64,000 nucleotides of DNA, from NCBI GenBank assembly GCA_019188255.1, contig JAETXT010000005.1, forward strand, positions 4,588,001 to 4,652,000, in the 5' to 3' direction. The notes below the pieces were generated by a model. That model ran no database searches and was not told the DNA's origin. It saw nothing but the letters and a program-made list of their open reading frames with translations. This document shows, piece by piece, positions 46,801 to 57,300 of this stretch; position 1 is the first letter of the stretch, and every line of letters starts with the position of its first letter. The position numbers were made by a program, and so were the translations under genes. Source of the stretch: Verticillium longisporum. Lineage: Eukaryota; Ascomycota; Sordariomycetes; Glomerellales; Plectosphaerellaceae.

Positions 46801-48647
46801 TGGTGCAGGTGGTGCTGGCGCAGCTGTGCTCGCCGTCGCCGGTGTGGCCGCTGCTGCTGCTGCTGCTGGCGCTGCCTCGAGCTCTTCTTCCTCTAACAAC
46901 TCCTCCACCGCCAAACCCAAACCTGACCACGACAAGACCAAGTCCAACGCCCCCGTGGCCAACGAGGGCCGTGTCCGTTCCAAGGACATGCCTGACGTCT
47001 ATGTAAGTTTGAACCTCTCTCTTGCTTTCTTTTTGTTCCCTCCTCCCGCATTCCACTCCTCCCGCATTCCCGCCCGCCGGCCCCCCCCACGGCCCAGAAC
47101 CTAAACTGACCTTTGCCTTTTTCTCCCCCCCCCCACAGGATGGCTTCGGTGAGGGCCGTCTCGGCTCACCTAGATCACCCCCGGGACCTCACTCGATGCG
47201 GCGTCGCCAGGGCATGCAGGTTCTCGGACTCGAATCCCGGCTTGGGCAAATGGCCGCCCAAAACCGCATGCTCGCCGAGGCCAACGCCAATGCCGGCCAC
47301 AACACGACGCGCTCTGCCAACCCAGCTGCCCTCGCGGAACGCGACGCCCAGATCGACCAGCTCAAGCAGTCGCTCGATTTTCTGCAAAAAGAGGTCGCGC
47401 GATTGACCGAAGTCAACGATGGCCTCAACAGCGCCAACTCGCAATTGGCGTCTCAGCACAACGAGACGTCGCGCGCTCTCGAGACGTCGAGGACCGCCTA
47501 CGACAACTACGGCGACTCGCTGCACCAGAAAGATGCCGAGATTGAGCGCCTGCGCGCCGAGCTCGAGGCCGCCAAGGAGCAGGTCCGCGAGATGCAGCGT
47601 CAGATCCTCGCCACCAAGGGCGCGACTGGTGGTGACTTCCTGCGCATCCAAGACGTCGACCACTTCGACCACCGCTGTCAGCAGCTCTGCTCCCACGCAC
47701 AGCAGTGGGTGCTTCGCTTCTCCAAGTTTTCCGACATGCGCGCCTGCCGCCTGACCAACGAGATCAATGACGAAAAGGTCATTGACCGCCTCGACAATGC
47801 CGTCCTCGACGGCTCCGACGTCGACAGGTACCTCGCCGACCGCGTCAAGCGTCGCGACATCTTCATGTCCATGACCATGAACATGATCTGGGAGTTTGTC
47901 TTTACCCGCTACCTCTTCGGCATGGACCGCGAGCAGCGCCAGAAGCTCAAGTCGCTCGAGAAGCTCCTCACCGACGTCGGCCCACCCCAGGCCGTCCGCC
48001 AGTGGCGCGCCGTCACCCTGACGCTCCTCGCCCGCCGCGCCAGCTTCAAGGAGCAGCGCGACCTCGACACCGAGGCCGTCGTCCAGGCCATCATCCACAC
48101 CCTCTCCACCGTCCTGCCCCCGCCCTCCAACATGGAGGCCCAGATCCAGTCCCAGCTGCGCCGCGTCATGCGCGAGGCCGTCGATCTCTCCATCGAGATG
48201 CGCACCCAGCGCGCCGAGTACATGATGCTGCCCCCACTGCAGCCCACCTACGACGAGAATGGCGAGCTCGCCGAGACGGTCACCTTTAACGCCTCTCTCA
48301 TGAACGAACGCAGCGGCGATGGCTCCGTCTCCAACGAGGACCTCGAGTCCCAATCCGCTGTCGTGCGCGTCGTTCTGTTCCCCCTCGTCGTCAAGAAGGG
48401 CGACGACACGGGCGACGGCGACGAGGAAATCGTCGTCTGCCCCGCCCAGGTTCTTGTCGCCCGCAACCACGACAAGCGCCGCTCCCTCTCGGGCAACGCC
48501 GGCCGTCTGCTGACGCCCTCAAGCGACGCCGGCGGTGCCGCCCTGTCCTACACAAACCGCAGCGACATCAGCATGCGCACCGACGGCACCTACAACCCGC
48601 AGCAGGCTCGCACCCCCGAGGCCGAGTACTTTGCCGGCGGCATCTGA
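25879..48647 (+). CDS. lah: Leashin / involucrin-repeat protein (Woronin-body tether), giant
   Basis: From ATG 25879 to 47002, a 136-nt intron 47003-47138 (GTAAGT..CACAG), then 47139-48647. Keeping the frame needs ten single-base corrections, near 27434, 28728, 29942, 31150 (one surplus T), 32701, 34975, 35029, 39110, 39265 and 45222-45235; the sum closes exactly to 7,546 residues. The N-terminus is basic, then Gln/Tyr/Pro-rich, then a conserved block with SSSSSLDSDLAYGRGYI and TDEEILAIGRQLSDIA, and later DADVR-type and SFEIEQRMEL segments. The middle carries ~55 Lys-rich modules in acidic spacers. The last ~500 residues are a coiled coil (~47,220-47,610) and a conserved globular domain (FDHRCQQLCSHAQQWVLRF, CRLTNEINDEKVIDRLDNAV, FTRYLFGMDREQRQKLKSLE). 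This matches fungal involucrin-repeat proteins, known as leashin/LAH, which tether Woronin bodies to the cortex or septal pore. I treat the shifts as assembly errors; a true pseudogene is the alternative. Confidence 0.87.
26098..26400 (+). repeat. Gln/Tyr/Pro-rich low-complexity tract in leashin
   Basis: About 100 residues composed mainly of Q, P, Y and S (for example QQSPYQQQQQQPQAYQPQQ), encoded by CAG/CAA runs. The composition resembles prion-like, phase-separating domains. It precedes the first conserved leashin block. Confidence 0.8.
30045..44640 (+). repeat. About 55 Lys-rich modules in the leashin centre
   Basis: A module of the form (S/T)KKSKK(D/G/N)KKK(G/A)K recurs roughly every 60-120 residues, about 55 times by eye. 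Each follows an acidic/Pro/Val/Thr spacer. In the 5' part (~32.8-34 kb) the lead-in is usually EPKS; from ~36.2 kb onward it is mostly DEWA or DEWAxP. The result is an alternating polyampholyte with short basic patches. One stretch (~35.45-36.2 kb) lacks the module for ~260 residues and is Ala/Gly/Ser-rich. This is the region labelled involucrin repeat in fungal genomes. Confidence 0.85.
30550..30800 (+). repeat. Triple ~29-residue repeat DSxYDSPSGAVSEVSVGGTR in leashin
   Basis: Three consecutive protein repeats with core YDSPSGAVSEVSVGGTR (the third reads SPSAAVSEVSVGGTR), separated by short basic linkers (TKKYHKR, SKRSSKQ, SKKDKRK). They differ from the Lys-rich modules around them. The Ser-rich core bordered by basic residues is a plausible phosphorylation or docking site. 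Confidence 0.8.
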
Positions 48648-49196
48648 TTGATGCCTTGAACGTGATGAGGGGAAGAGCCCCTCACACAAAACAAACAAAA
48701 AGGAGAGACGGGAAGAAGATCGTGAAGATGACGATGATTTCTGTATTATGATATCCCGGATGTCTTTTGGATGAATGCCTTTTTTCGATGCATTTCTTTC
48801 AGTACTTCGTGTCGGAGTCTTGTCTTTTTTTTACCAGGGCATGCCTGCCTGGTCACACTATTGTCCGTTTTCCTTTCTCTTCCCGTTTTGAGTGGTGTGT
48901 TATCGCTTGGGTTTTTTTCTCTTTTGGAAGTTGTATCATTGCCGACAAAGATGCGCATGATAGATTTGCGCCTAATGAATCATGACCTGTTCACTCTGGC
49001 TGTCTTTCTAGAAATGCGAATTCAGTGATGTGGTTTTTGTGATGTAACTTCAATGATGCGAATTCAGTGATATGAATCGGTCACTCGGTGAAGCATGAAC
49101 AGAGGCATAATAGTACCGTCTATATTCTGCCAGTAGTGTTCCGGCGCGGGTATATGGTCCTAACATCAACGTACACATCTTTGGCACCCCCCCCGA
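48648..49196. other. Intergenic region between convergent genes
   Basis: About 550 bp between the leashin stop and the stop of the minus-strand gene, holding both 3' UTRs. It contains T-rich stretches (~48,775-48,925) and a 16-bp direct repeat, ATGCGAATTCAGTGAT, at 49,014-49,029 and 49,056-49,071. No gene seen. Confidence 0.6.
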
Positions 49197-51248
49197 CTAA
49201 GGTCCCCCCAAAACGGCATTCCTCCGCCTCCACATCTCCAGCACGCGCCCCGTCTTCTCCGCCTGCTCGACCCCGAGCCTGCGCTGCGTCAGGTCGAGCG
49301 CCCAGTTGAGCCTCGCCGTCCGCCCGGGCTCGCCCCTCTTGAGGTCCCGCACCGCGACCCGGACGACGGCCTCGAGCCCCGCCGCCGGCAGCGCCAGGCC
49401 CTGCGCAGCGAGCCAGGCGTTGCAGCGCGAGACGTGCCGCAGCGCCGCGCGGTCCGGGAGGTGCGGCGCGCGCGAGAACCAGACGGCCATGTCGGCGACG
49501 AGCTTTTGCTTCGTGCGGAGGCGGAGCTCGGCGGAGCGCGTCGAGCGCATCATGTTGGTGGTGTTGTTGTTGTTTTGTTGGTGCTGGTGATGATGGCGAC
49601 GCGCGCGCTCGGTGGGTGATTCCAGGTGGAGGACTTCCCAGACGAGGTTGGGGTCCACGTCCGGGTCGAGAATCATGGGTTTGATATACGGATGCCAGTC
49701 GTTCCAGGACCAGATGCGGGATGCCGTCGGCCTGTTGGTGCCGCGGTGGCGTTTCATGAGCTCGTACATGGTTGTCGCTATCCTGTGGTCTTTGCTGGCG
49801 AGGGCGATGGCTCTGAAGCCCGCTTCGCTGAGGCTGCTGCTGCTCTGGCGCGTGCGGCAGTATTTTTCAAAGGAGGCGAGAAAGTCGTCGACCATGTCTA
49901 GGCGGCGCAGCGCGCGGAAGAGGCTCATGAGAAGGCCAATGCGGTGGCTGCCGCCGTCACCGGGGTGTTCCAGGGTGCTGATGTGCCAGGCGAGGGAGCT
50001 CATGCTCATTTCCTGGTCGGTGCTGGCTTCGCGCTTCCATGCGCTCCGCACCTGTCGCGCGTTGCGCAGGTAGCCGCGGCTTTGCCACTGCTGAAGGAGG
50101 AGTTTGCTGAGGTCATGCGCGGGTGCTGTTGAAGATGCTCGGCCAAAGGTAGAGGAGCGAGAGCATGCTTCGAGGAGGAAGGTCGTGTCGACCTGAGACA
50201 TCCTGGCGAGAATGTCAAGCCACCGCAGGCGACGGCCATGACCGATATGTGACCCTTCATGACGCATGGCGACAGATTCCATGCCGGCGAGCAGTGAGGT
50301 GTGTTCTTGGGGCGATATTCTGGCTAGGGCGTTTGCCATCATTTGTGCCGAGGCTTCGTATGCCCGCGCAGGAGCGGCGAGCCATGTCTGCAGCGCCGCG
50401 TGCAGCCCTTGTCCCAGGCGATGCATGTGCTGATCCGGCACCACGGTAAGGATGGTGCAAATCAGTTCGGCGCTGGTCCTGCTGGCCGGCAGCTCAGAAA
50501 CCCGGCGAAGTAGTGTGTTGCAGAGGTGAGGGCCGGCCTGGGCGAGACCCTGAACTCTCGAGTACGCCATGCCTTTGATGACAGCCGAGAGCAATGCAGT
50601 GGTGGCAGAACGTGCGACCTGCGGTTCTTGCCGAGCCGCTACGATGGCAGCTGTGAAAGAAGAAAGGGCTTTTGGAATGGCTTCCAAGGTGAGCAGGCCC
50701 AGGTAGATGTCATGTTGGAGGCGGTCCATTGCGAGATGGAAATCGGGATCAAGCTTGCCCAATGATGTCAGCAGCGCCCCACGTGTCTCCTCGAGCCTCT
50801 CGGAAAAGTCATCAGAAGGCTGCAGCACATCATCGGAATCTTGTCTCGGGTAGTCAACGGCCTCCTCGGCGGGGAGCAGCTGATCCATCCACGTGAGCAG
50901 AGACCACGACTTGGGCGGCGGCGACTGCTCCGTTCTCAGTCGAGAAGCAGGCTCCGTAGGCGGGGACCACTTCCACTGCGTCAGGTCGGCAGGAAAGTCA
51001 ATGAGCCATGGCGGCAGCGTGGGCTGGAAGTCTGCCGAGTAGAGCCCTGTGATCCTCCTCTTGCCAAGTCTCTTGCGGTTCTCCAAGGGCCCAGGCACAG
51101 AGCTCGAGTTGCGGCGCGAGAGCCTCGAAGCGTGGCAGTATCGCTCAAAGGCACTGGCGAGGACGCTGTCGGTGATCCAGACATTGTCGAGGGGAGCGCG
51201 GAGGTGTTTTACGGCTCGGCAGCATCGCGCTGTCGGTCGGGTCGGCAT
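49197..51248 (-). CDS. Hypothetical helical protein, possibly mitochondrial
   Basis: Intronless frame of 683 residues from the ATG at 51248; the open frame extends upstream to 51659, but that extension is low-complexity and lies in the divergent promoter, so I prefer 51248. The N-terminus (MPTRPTARCCRAVKHLRAP) is Arg-rich and lacks acids, like a mitochondrial presequence. A WSLLTWMDQLLP segment sits near residue 110. Residues ~150-650 look all-helical with paired helices such as LLMSLFRALRRLDMVDDFLASFEKY, reminiscent of PPR/TPR-type solenoids in fungal mitochondrial expression factors, but I cannot assign a family. Insertions include a His/Gln/Asn tract. Neighbour: head-to-head with uroporphyrinogen decarboxylase, ~530 bp apart. 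Function not assigned. Confidence 0.75.
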   Translation of the reverse strand: MPTRPTARCCRAVKHLRAPLDNVWITDSVLASAFERYCHASRLSRRNSSSVPGPLENRKRLGKRRITGLYSADFQPTLPPWLIDFPADLTQWKWSPPTEPASRLRTEQSPPPKSWSLLTWMDQLLPAEEAVDYPRQDSDDVLQPSDDFSERLEETRGALLTSLGKLDPDFHLAMDRLQHDIYLGLLTLEAIPKALSSFTAAIVAARQEPQVARSATTALLSAVIKGMAYSRVQGLAQAGPHLCNTLLRRVSELPASRTSAELICTILTVVPDQHMHRLGQGLHAALQTWLAAPARAYEASAQMMANALARISPQEHTSLLAGMESVAMRHEGSHIGHGRRLRWLDILARMSQVDTTFLLEACSRSSTFGRASSTAPAHDLSKLLLQQWQSRGYLRNARQVRSAWKREASTDQEMSMSSLAWHISTLEHPGDGGSHRIGLLMSLFRALRRLDMVDDFLASFEKYCRTRQSSSSLSEAGFRAIALASKDHRIATTMYELMKRHRGTNRPTASRIWSWNDWHPYIKPMILDPDVDPNLVWEVLHLESPTERARRHHHQHQQNNNNTTNMMRSTRSAELRLRTKQKLVADMAVWFSRAPHLPDRAALRHVSRCNAWLAAQGLALPAAGLEAVVRVAVRDLKRGEPGRTARLNWALDLTQRRLGVEQAEKTGRVLEMWRRRNAVLGGP

Positions 51249-51781
51249 TGGAGCCGTTGTGTGGAGGACGTTTCGGTTGCTTGAGATATCATGTGTCGTT
51301 ACGGCGTTTCCACGGCCAATTGGGTATTTGGACAGTCGATGAGAGGCGATGGCGTTGACGGATATTGATGGGTGGTTGATGGTGTATGCCAGAGCTGGAT
51401 TTCTGTAGAGTCGGAGACGAGGCTGACACGACAAATTGGAGCTCTGGGATTGGTATGGTTGAGCCACAGTGCCCACATATTGTTGCTCTTCTGGTTGCTG
51501 ACGCACCAGCCACGCGTCATGAGCAAACAGAGTTGTGGCTTGCGTCTGTCGACCAGCCAAGCTGCGTCGGCCCCGCGGCGTCGAGTTTGGCGGGGAACAA
51601 AGAACGGACGAGACGGTCAGCCTGGCCGTCCACTCAGTCATGCTCAGCTCAGCGGACAATGCCGACAGGTCGACAGGTCGTGATGGCGGGGCACTCTTGA
51701 ATACTTATGCTTTTCTGATTCCCCCCTCCCGCGCGCCATCTGTCCTACACCAACAACTCACCGCTCACGATCACCGACAAG
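51249..51781. promoter_or_regulatory. Divergent promoter region (helical protein / UROD)
   Basis: About 530 bp between two divergent start codons; it should contain both promoters. It is CT-rich just before the UROD ATG (~51,715-51,780). I see no clear TATA box or further gene. Confidence 0.5.
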
Positions 51782-53143
51782 ATGGCTCACGACTTCCCCC
51801 CTCTGAAGAATGACCTGCTGCTGCGGGCAGCACGCGGTATGTGCGAGGCGCCCCAATGCGAATCGCATTGCATGTGAAGCCGCGATCCGCCCACTAACAC
51901 GAACGAATAGGTGAGGTCGTTGAGCGACCCCCCTGCTGGATCATGCGACAAGGTGAGCTTCTCTCCGATCCTTTCCTCTCCAAAGAAGCAATGCACCTCT
52001 TCTCTCATGCTGACGAAACGACTCTCCAGCCGGCCGCTATCTCCCCGAGTACCACGAAGCGAAGGGCACCAATGACTTCTTCGCGTGCTGTCGCTCCCCC
52101 GAGATCGCCTCGACCCTGACGCTCCAGCCGATCGACCGCTTCGACAGCCTCCTCGATGCGGCCATCATCTTCAGCGACATCCTCGTCATCCCGCAGGCGC
52201 TCGGCATGACCGTCGAGATGGTCGACAAGAAGGGCCCGCACTTTCCCAGCCCCCTCACGGGGCCCGAGGACCCCCAGTACGCCTCGGTCATGGCTGTCGA
52301 CCTGCCGACGGCGGCGGCCGAGCTCGACTACGTCTACAAGGCCATCACGATGACGCGGCACAAGCTCGCCGGCCGCGTGCCCCTCATCGGCTTCTGCGGC
52401 GCCCCCTGGACGCTGCTCTGCTACATGGTTGAGGGCGGCGGCACCAAGCTCTTCATCCAGTCCAAGAAGTGGGTGTACCGCCACGCCGACGCCGCGCGCG
52501 CCCTGCTCCAGAAGATCGCCGACCTCTGCGTCGAGTACCTGGCGCTGCAGGTCCAGGCCGGCGCCCAGGCCGTCATGGTCTTCGACAGCTGGGCCGGCGA
52601 GCTCGGCCCCCGCGAGTTTGCCCTCTTCAGCGAGCCCTACCTCGCCCACATTGCCGCCCACCTGCCCGCCAAGCTGCGCAGCCTCGGCCTCGACCCCGTG
52701 CCCATGACCGTCTTCCCCAAGGGCGCCTGGCACGCCCTCGGCCGCGCCTGCGAACTCGGCTACGACGCCGTCGGCATCGACTGGATGCAGGACCCCGCCG
52801 AGGCCGTCCGCATCCGCGGCGACCGCCGTGTCGCGCTGCAGGGCAACGCCGACCCCGGCGTGCTGTACGGCACCAAGGAGGAGATTACGCGCCGCCGCCC
52901 ATGGTCATGGCCGACGGCTCCTGGAAGGAGAAGAAGGGCTGGATCTGCAACCTCGGCACGGGACGCCCCACGCCCCCCCCCCCCCCCTCCTCCACCACAT
53001 CCTCCCATACATCAATCAGGCTTTGTGTTTTGGAGATGGCGCGAGACCTCCTTGCTGACAGACGTACAGGCATCACACCCGGCGTCAACCCGGATGATCT
53101 CAAGTTCTTCCTCTCGGAAGTCCACCGCTTGACGCAGCAGTAG
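51782..53143 (+). CDS. hem12: Uroporphyrinogen decarboxylase (heme biosynthesis)
   Basis: Catalyses uroporphyrinogen III to coproporphyrinogen III in the cytosol. Exons: 51782-51836, 51911-51952, 52030-52961 and 53070-53143. Introns 1 and 2 have GTATGT..TAG and GTGAGC..CAG ends. Both family signatures are present: PPCWIMRQAGRYLPEY (split by intron 2) and GFCGAPWTLLCYMVEGGG; FSDILVIPQALGM carries the conserved Asp. One base is missing near 52,897-52,899 (GCCGCCCATGG), shifting the frame before ADGSWKEKKGWICNLG; with it the protein is 367 residues, the normal family length. The third intron (108 nt, a multiple of three without stops) ends with CTGACAGACGTACAG, but at its start no GT follows the expected exon end (ACGG then GACGCC). 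C-terminal ITPGVNPDDLKFFLSEVHRL is conserved. The shift and lost donor may be assembly errors. Confidence 0.92.
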
Positions 53144-53921
53144 ATGTGGAGAGGGAGAGAGGGAGTAGGACAAAAAAATCAGTTGTTAGAGGGACCAAGG
53201 CACAGCGACAAAGTAGATCACTACGAGGAGTAGCAGGGTACGATGAAAATATACAAAGGCAGACACACATAGCGGCGCATGAAAACTAAGGGTATTCTCG
53301 TCTTAACGTAGACTTGGCGTCCTCGGGAATAAAGAAAAAAAAGGGGGGGCACAATCGCAAGTCCATAAACATTAGGGACAAGCCTGCGGACATAACAACA
53401 AGTTCAACTATCATGATCGCATGTTCACATTTGTGAGAAGGAGCACACAATGTTGAAGTAATGGTTTCAATTCAAGTCATGTTGATTCATTTCCCCTCTC
53501 CGTCCCGAGACCAGGGCAAGGTTTGCTATAAAAATAAGATAGTGGTATCTGAACTTTTGTGTTTTCGTGGATCCGACGCGGGGAACGACCCATCATTCGT
53601 CATGAGAGTCCCCAATCCAACCCTCCGAAACTCCAGCGCAGAGACAGTAAAAATGTTGGAAAAAGAAAATGTCGTGATAATGATGATAACATGTAGCAGA
53701 GGGGGTATCTCCGCGATTTGATGAGAGAACCGGACCACAAAAGGTGGCCAGTTGATGATGCTGCGCCGATTTTTGTTGTTGAATATATAATCATGTTGGA
53801 GACGCCAATGAGCCAGTCGAGAGATGAGAGCCGCTGAGCAGTGATGAGATGGACAGGCCAAAAAAGACAAAAGTCGAGAAGCTGATCATGATGCAATCAA
53901 TGATGCCAACAACGACCAAGC
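53144..53921. other. Intergenic region between convergent genes
   Basis: About 780 bp of rather AT-rich sequence with 3' UTRs of UROD and of the minus-strand DUF3602 gene. Frames on either strand show no coding bias. Nothing else seen. Confidence 0.6.
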
Positions 53922-54328
53922 TTATGCCTTCTTGCCAGTGATGCTGTTGAGCCACGCCTTGCCCTTGGCAGCGAGCTCGGCAGACGAGCGCCTGCGCTTG
54001 TGGCTCGAGGAATCATCGTCATCAATGGCGTTCTCGATGGCAGCGGCCTTCTGGAGGGCGGCGTTGTCCTCCTTGAAGATGTTGGCGGCACCGCCACGGC
54101 CGTAGTGGGCAGCACCAGAGGAGGTGCGGCGGGGGCACCCTCGACGTCCTGGCGCAGGCGAGTCTCGTAGGGGTCGTCGTTCTTGAGCATGTTGCCAGTG
54201 CCACCACGGCCAGTGGTGACGACAGAGGACTTGAGAGTAGGGGTCTGGAGGTCCTTGGTGGTGAGCTTATCAAACTTGGAGCTGTTGGCAATGTTGCCAG
54301 CGCCGCCGCGACCGTGAGAGACGAGCAT
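53922..54328 (-). CDS. Small GRGG-repeat protein (DUF3602 family)
   Basis: Minus-strand frame starting at ATG 54328 (MLVSHGRGGAGNIAN). Glycine-rich motifs GRGGAGNI, GRGGTGNML and, after a frame correction, YGRGGAANIFKED recur three times, which is the pattern of the fungal DUF3602 family of unknown function. One base is missing in the five-base G run at 54131-54135 (plus strand); restoring frame gives ~135 residues ending in a conserved-looking Lys/Arg-rich tail (SSHKRRRSSAEL, KGKAWLNSITGKKA). A longer frame from 54424 exists, but the Met at the first repeat is the usual start. Small, hydrophilic and probably intracellular. Confidence 0.8.
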
Positions 54329-57300
54329 GTTGTTTGAGGTTTGGTGATTGTGAGTGTTGTGTTGCGGGTGGGGTTTGTGCAGTGTGCGAGACGAAGATCG
54401 TGAGTCAACGATGTTGAGCTTCACAGGGAGTAGTGCTTGATTTGGCGGGGTAATCGAAGAGGTAGGTTTCGAATGGGTACTGTTTATGAGCTGGATGGGT
54501 CAGAGCAAGCCGTCTGAAGGGAACAAAGGGACAAGAGGTTATATACCAGGACGAAGCTCTGGGTACCTCGCCTCGTGGTCAGACCACGGTCTGGGCACGT
54601 ACCTTGGAGAGCTCTGCCAGGCGCTTGAGCTTGCCCCTCACCTTCCCCCGGATACATCGCGACCAAGCTTTTGGGTGGTCACAAGGACACCGAAAGTTTT
54701 TTTTTTCATTCCCTTTCGCCCTTGGCTTTCCCCCCTCGTACACCCCCTGGACCCTCTGACTGTTCTGATTTCAGCATAGCCTGCAGTCGAGTCTCCACCG
54801 ATGGCATCAACGGGGTCAGAAGTGTGCAGAGACCAAGGCGCTGGGACTCAAACGGAAACCATTGCCTAAGACAAACGTAATGAAAACAATGCTAGCCAGC
54901 CGTCGGGGCCACACGCGCACCCTCTAGACGCTCGCGCCATCGCCCTACCCGGCCCCGTCATGGCTGCCATGATGGCTTGCCGTGGTACTTCGTCGCCCAT
55001 GGATGGGTCGTGGCTCCCCTCAGGCTCCTTGATTGGGGGAGCTTTGCACCCGTTTGGTCCAGCGTCACTTGATCGCGTTCTCAGACAAAAGGTGCATCGC
55101 CTCGTTGTTTCTGTTGTGAGTTGTCTCGTCCCGAGTTGGCGAATGTACCTGAAATTGACCAGAAGGTAAGAGCTTGGCACTGCGTAATCGGCAACGCCTA
55201 CACTGCGCCCGGCTATGATGAGCCTGGACGAGCCCATGATGTAAATCAAGCTGTGCTCGCTTTCTTGCGGCCGTCTTGGCCCCCCCTGGAACAATCCTGC
55301 ACCTTTGCGGTCACCTGCTGTGTGTTGCGTGCTGAATTGAGTGCTTGTGTGACTCTTGGCACCGCTGCGTCGCCCCGTCGCTAGGCGCTTCGCATCGCAG
55401 CTGCTCGCCTTCCCCACCGCTACTGAGTGAACAGGGAGAAAAATTCAACTTGCCCATTCCCTTTGAGGCTGGACCAGAAAAACAGCCAGACTAGACCGAG
55501 CGAGCAATGCCAGCCGTTTGCGTGACAACGTGACCATGTGTCGGCCGGCTCCTGACGAGGGCCCAGATTAAGCTTAGATGCGGGCGCTGCGAAACAGTTC
55601 AGGTGGTCTTGGAAGAGCTCTGGTGACCTCTCCTGCCGATCGTGCATTCCGCCATGGTCTTCCAACGGCAGCGTATTACCGACGACTCTCAGGGGTAGAG
55701 ACGACGTGTCCCTCGCGAATCCCATCCCCAATGAATGTATGTCCTTGTGACGCGCCATTGCGCGGCGGCACTGCCCAGTTGTGTGAGACCATCTGGTGGC
55801 GCAACCATGCAACACGTCTCTGCCATGCTGCGTCGACCTTGGAGATGAACAGCACGCCAGCAGCACGCCATTCGCCTGGCTCCTTGTATTGAAATGAGTG
55901 CCTGGAAGTTGTTGTGCGGTGACAGGTAGCCCTGGTGTGTTTGCCGGTCTGGTGGGGTCCCGGCCCGGCGTGTTCCCACAGCGTCCTGACACTAAAAATT
56001 GACGAGACCTGCACCCCGGATTTTTGATCCTGGGCGGCTTCGACAGTCGCAGGGAAGAAAAGTCTAGCGCGTCTGGGTCGCCAAGAGAACTGTTGATCTC
56101 CCTTCAATCCTTGTGACCAGCTGAGTCCTGCCGCCTGATCAGGCGGCCCACAATAGCGCAAAATTTGCCCGTGTTGCGGAGTGGCAACGGGGCAATGCCT
56201 GGCGGCAGATGCTTTGCTGTTCGAGCACCGATGAATGAAGTCACGAGAGCTGTTCTGCAGGATGCTCAATAGTTAAGTAGCCAAGGACAGTTGAGGCGCT
56301 GCAGTGAGGCGAATGGTTTCTGGAACGACGCCTGGTCTGCTGAGGGCTGGACGAGTAACGTCCGACCCGAAAGAGACACGATAGACTGCATCTGTTCCAA
56401 AAGCCCTTGAGCTTGTGGACTGGACAGTGACTTCTGGTGAGCACCCCGCAAATGGGGACGTCACAAGGTCGAAAACTCTGACTTTGCGCTCGTGGCTTGA
56501 CAGTGGAGGACTGCCAAGACTGTTTGCAGTGGCCTCTCGGCCATTCTCCCTGTCCAGGAACAAGCTTCGCTAAATCCGGTGCCCACTTTAAGACCAATGG
56601 CCTGGTGGAGATGACCTAGTTTTCCTCAACGCTGTTGACGTGTCTCGGCCGTTCGATCTGCCGAGAAGAACGATTCCAGTGTACACGAAACGAAGGGGGT
56701 GAAGAAAAGAAAAAAGAAGAAAGGAGAAGAGACTCAAGAGAGTTGATGCCAAGACGCTGGTCGCCTTCGTAGCAACGGGACGGAGATTCGCATGTACAGA
56801 AGACTGCAATAATGCCTGAGGCGGTGACCGAATCGACCCCTTTTCATCAGCCCTTCGTTCTGAACCACATTTGGGTATGAGACGGGTGTCGAACGACCAA
56901 CATATCAGTTGGGTGCCATACGATCACTATTGGAAACGATGAGAGCCGCTGCCTTAGAATGAAGCAAGCTACAGAAGCGTCTTCAGAGAAAGGCCTGCAA
57001 GTAGTGAATTGAAGTGTGCATGCAAGGCAGCACGGCCCGGGTCCCGTGGCTGGATCACGTTCCGCTATATATTGGGCTGGGAGAGCTGCGACAAAGTGGA
57101 CGAGTCATTGTCAAAGAGAATTGCGAAACCCTTGGCATCATGGACATTCTTTGTACTTGAGCAGCATCGGCACATACTGCAGGTCGTCTTTAAAAGCTCC
57201 TAGATCGATTTGACGGAGCCCTGGCGATGATCAGAATGGTGGTCTCAGTGTAGGGCTTGTAGGGGTCCGAATTGGGCCGTCGATCATCGAAGGAGAGGAG

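Noticed and set aside
25879..48647. About ten separate overlapping genes in the leashin interval
   Set aside because: Each open frame stops within a few bases of where the next one takes over, the repeat pattern continues without interruption, and single-base corrections restore one protein.
49197..51659. 820-residue version of the minus-strand helical protein starting at 51659
   Set aside because: The extra 137 residues are low-complexity, would leave only ~120 bp to the divergent UROD start, and hide the presequence-like N-terminus at 51248.
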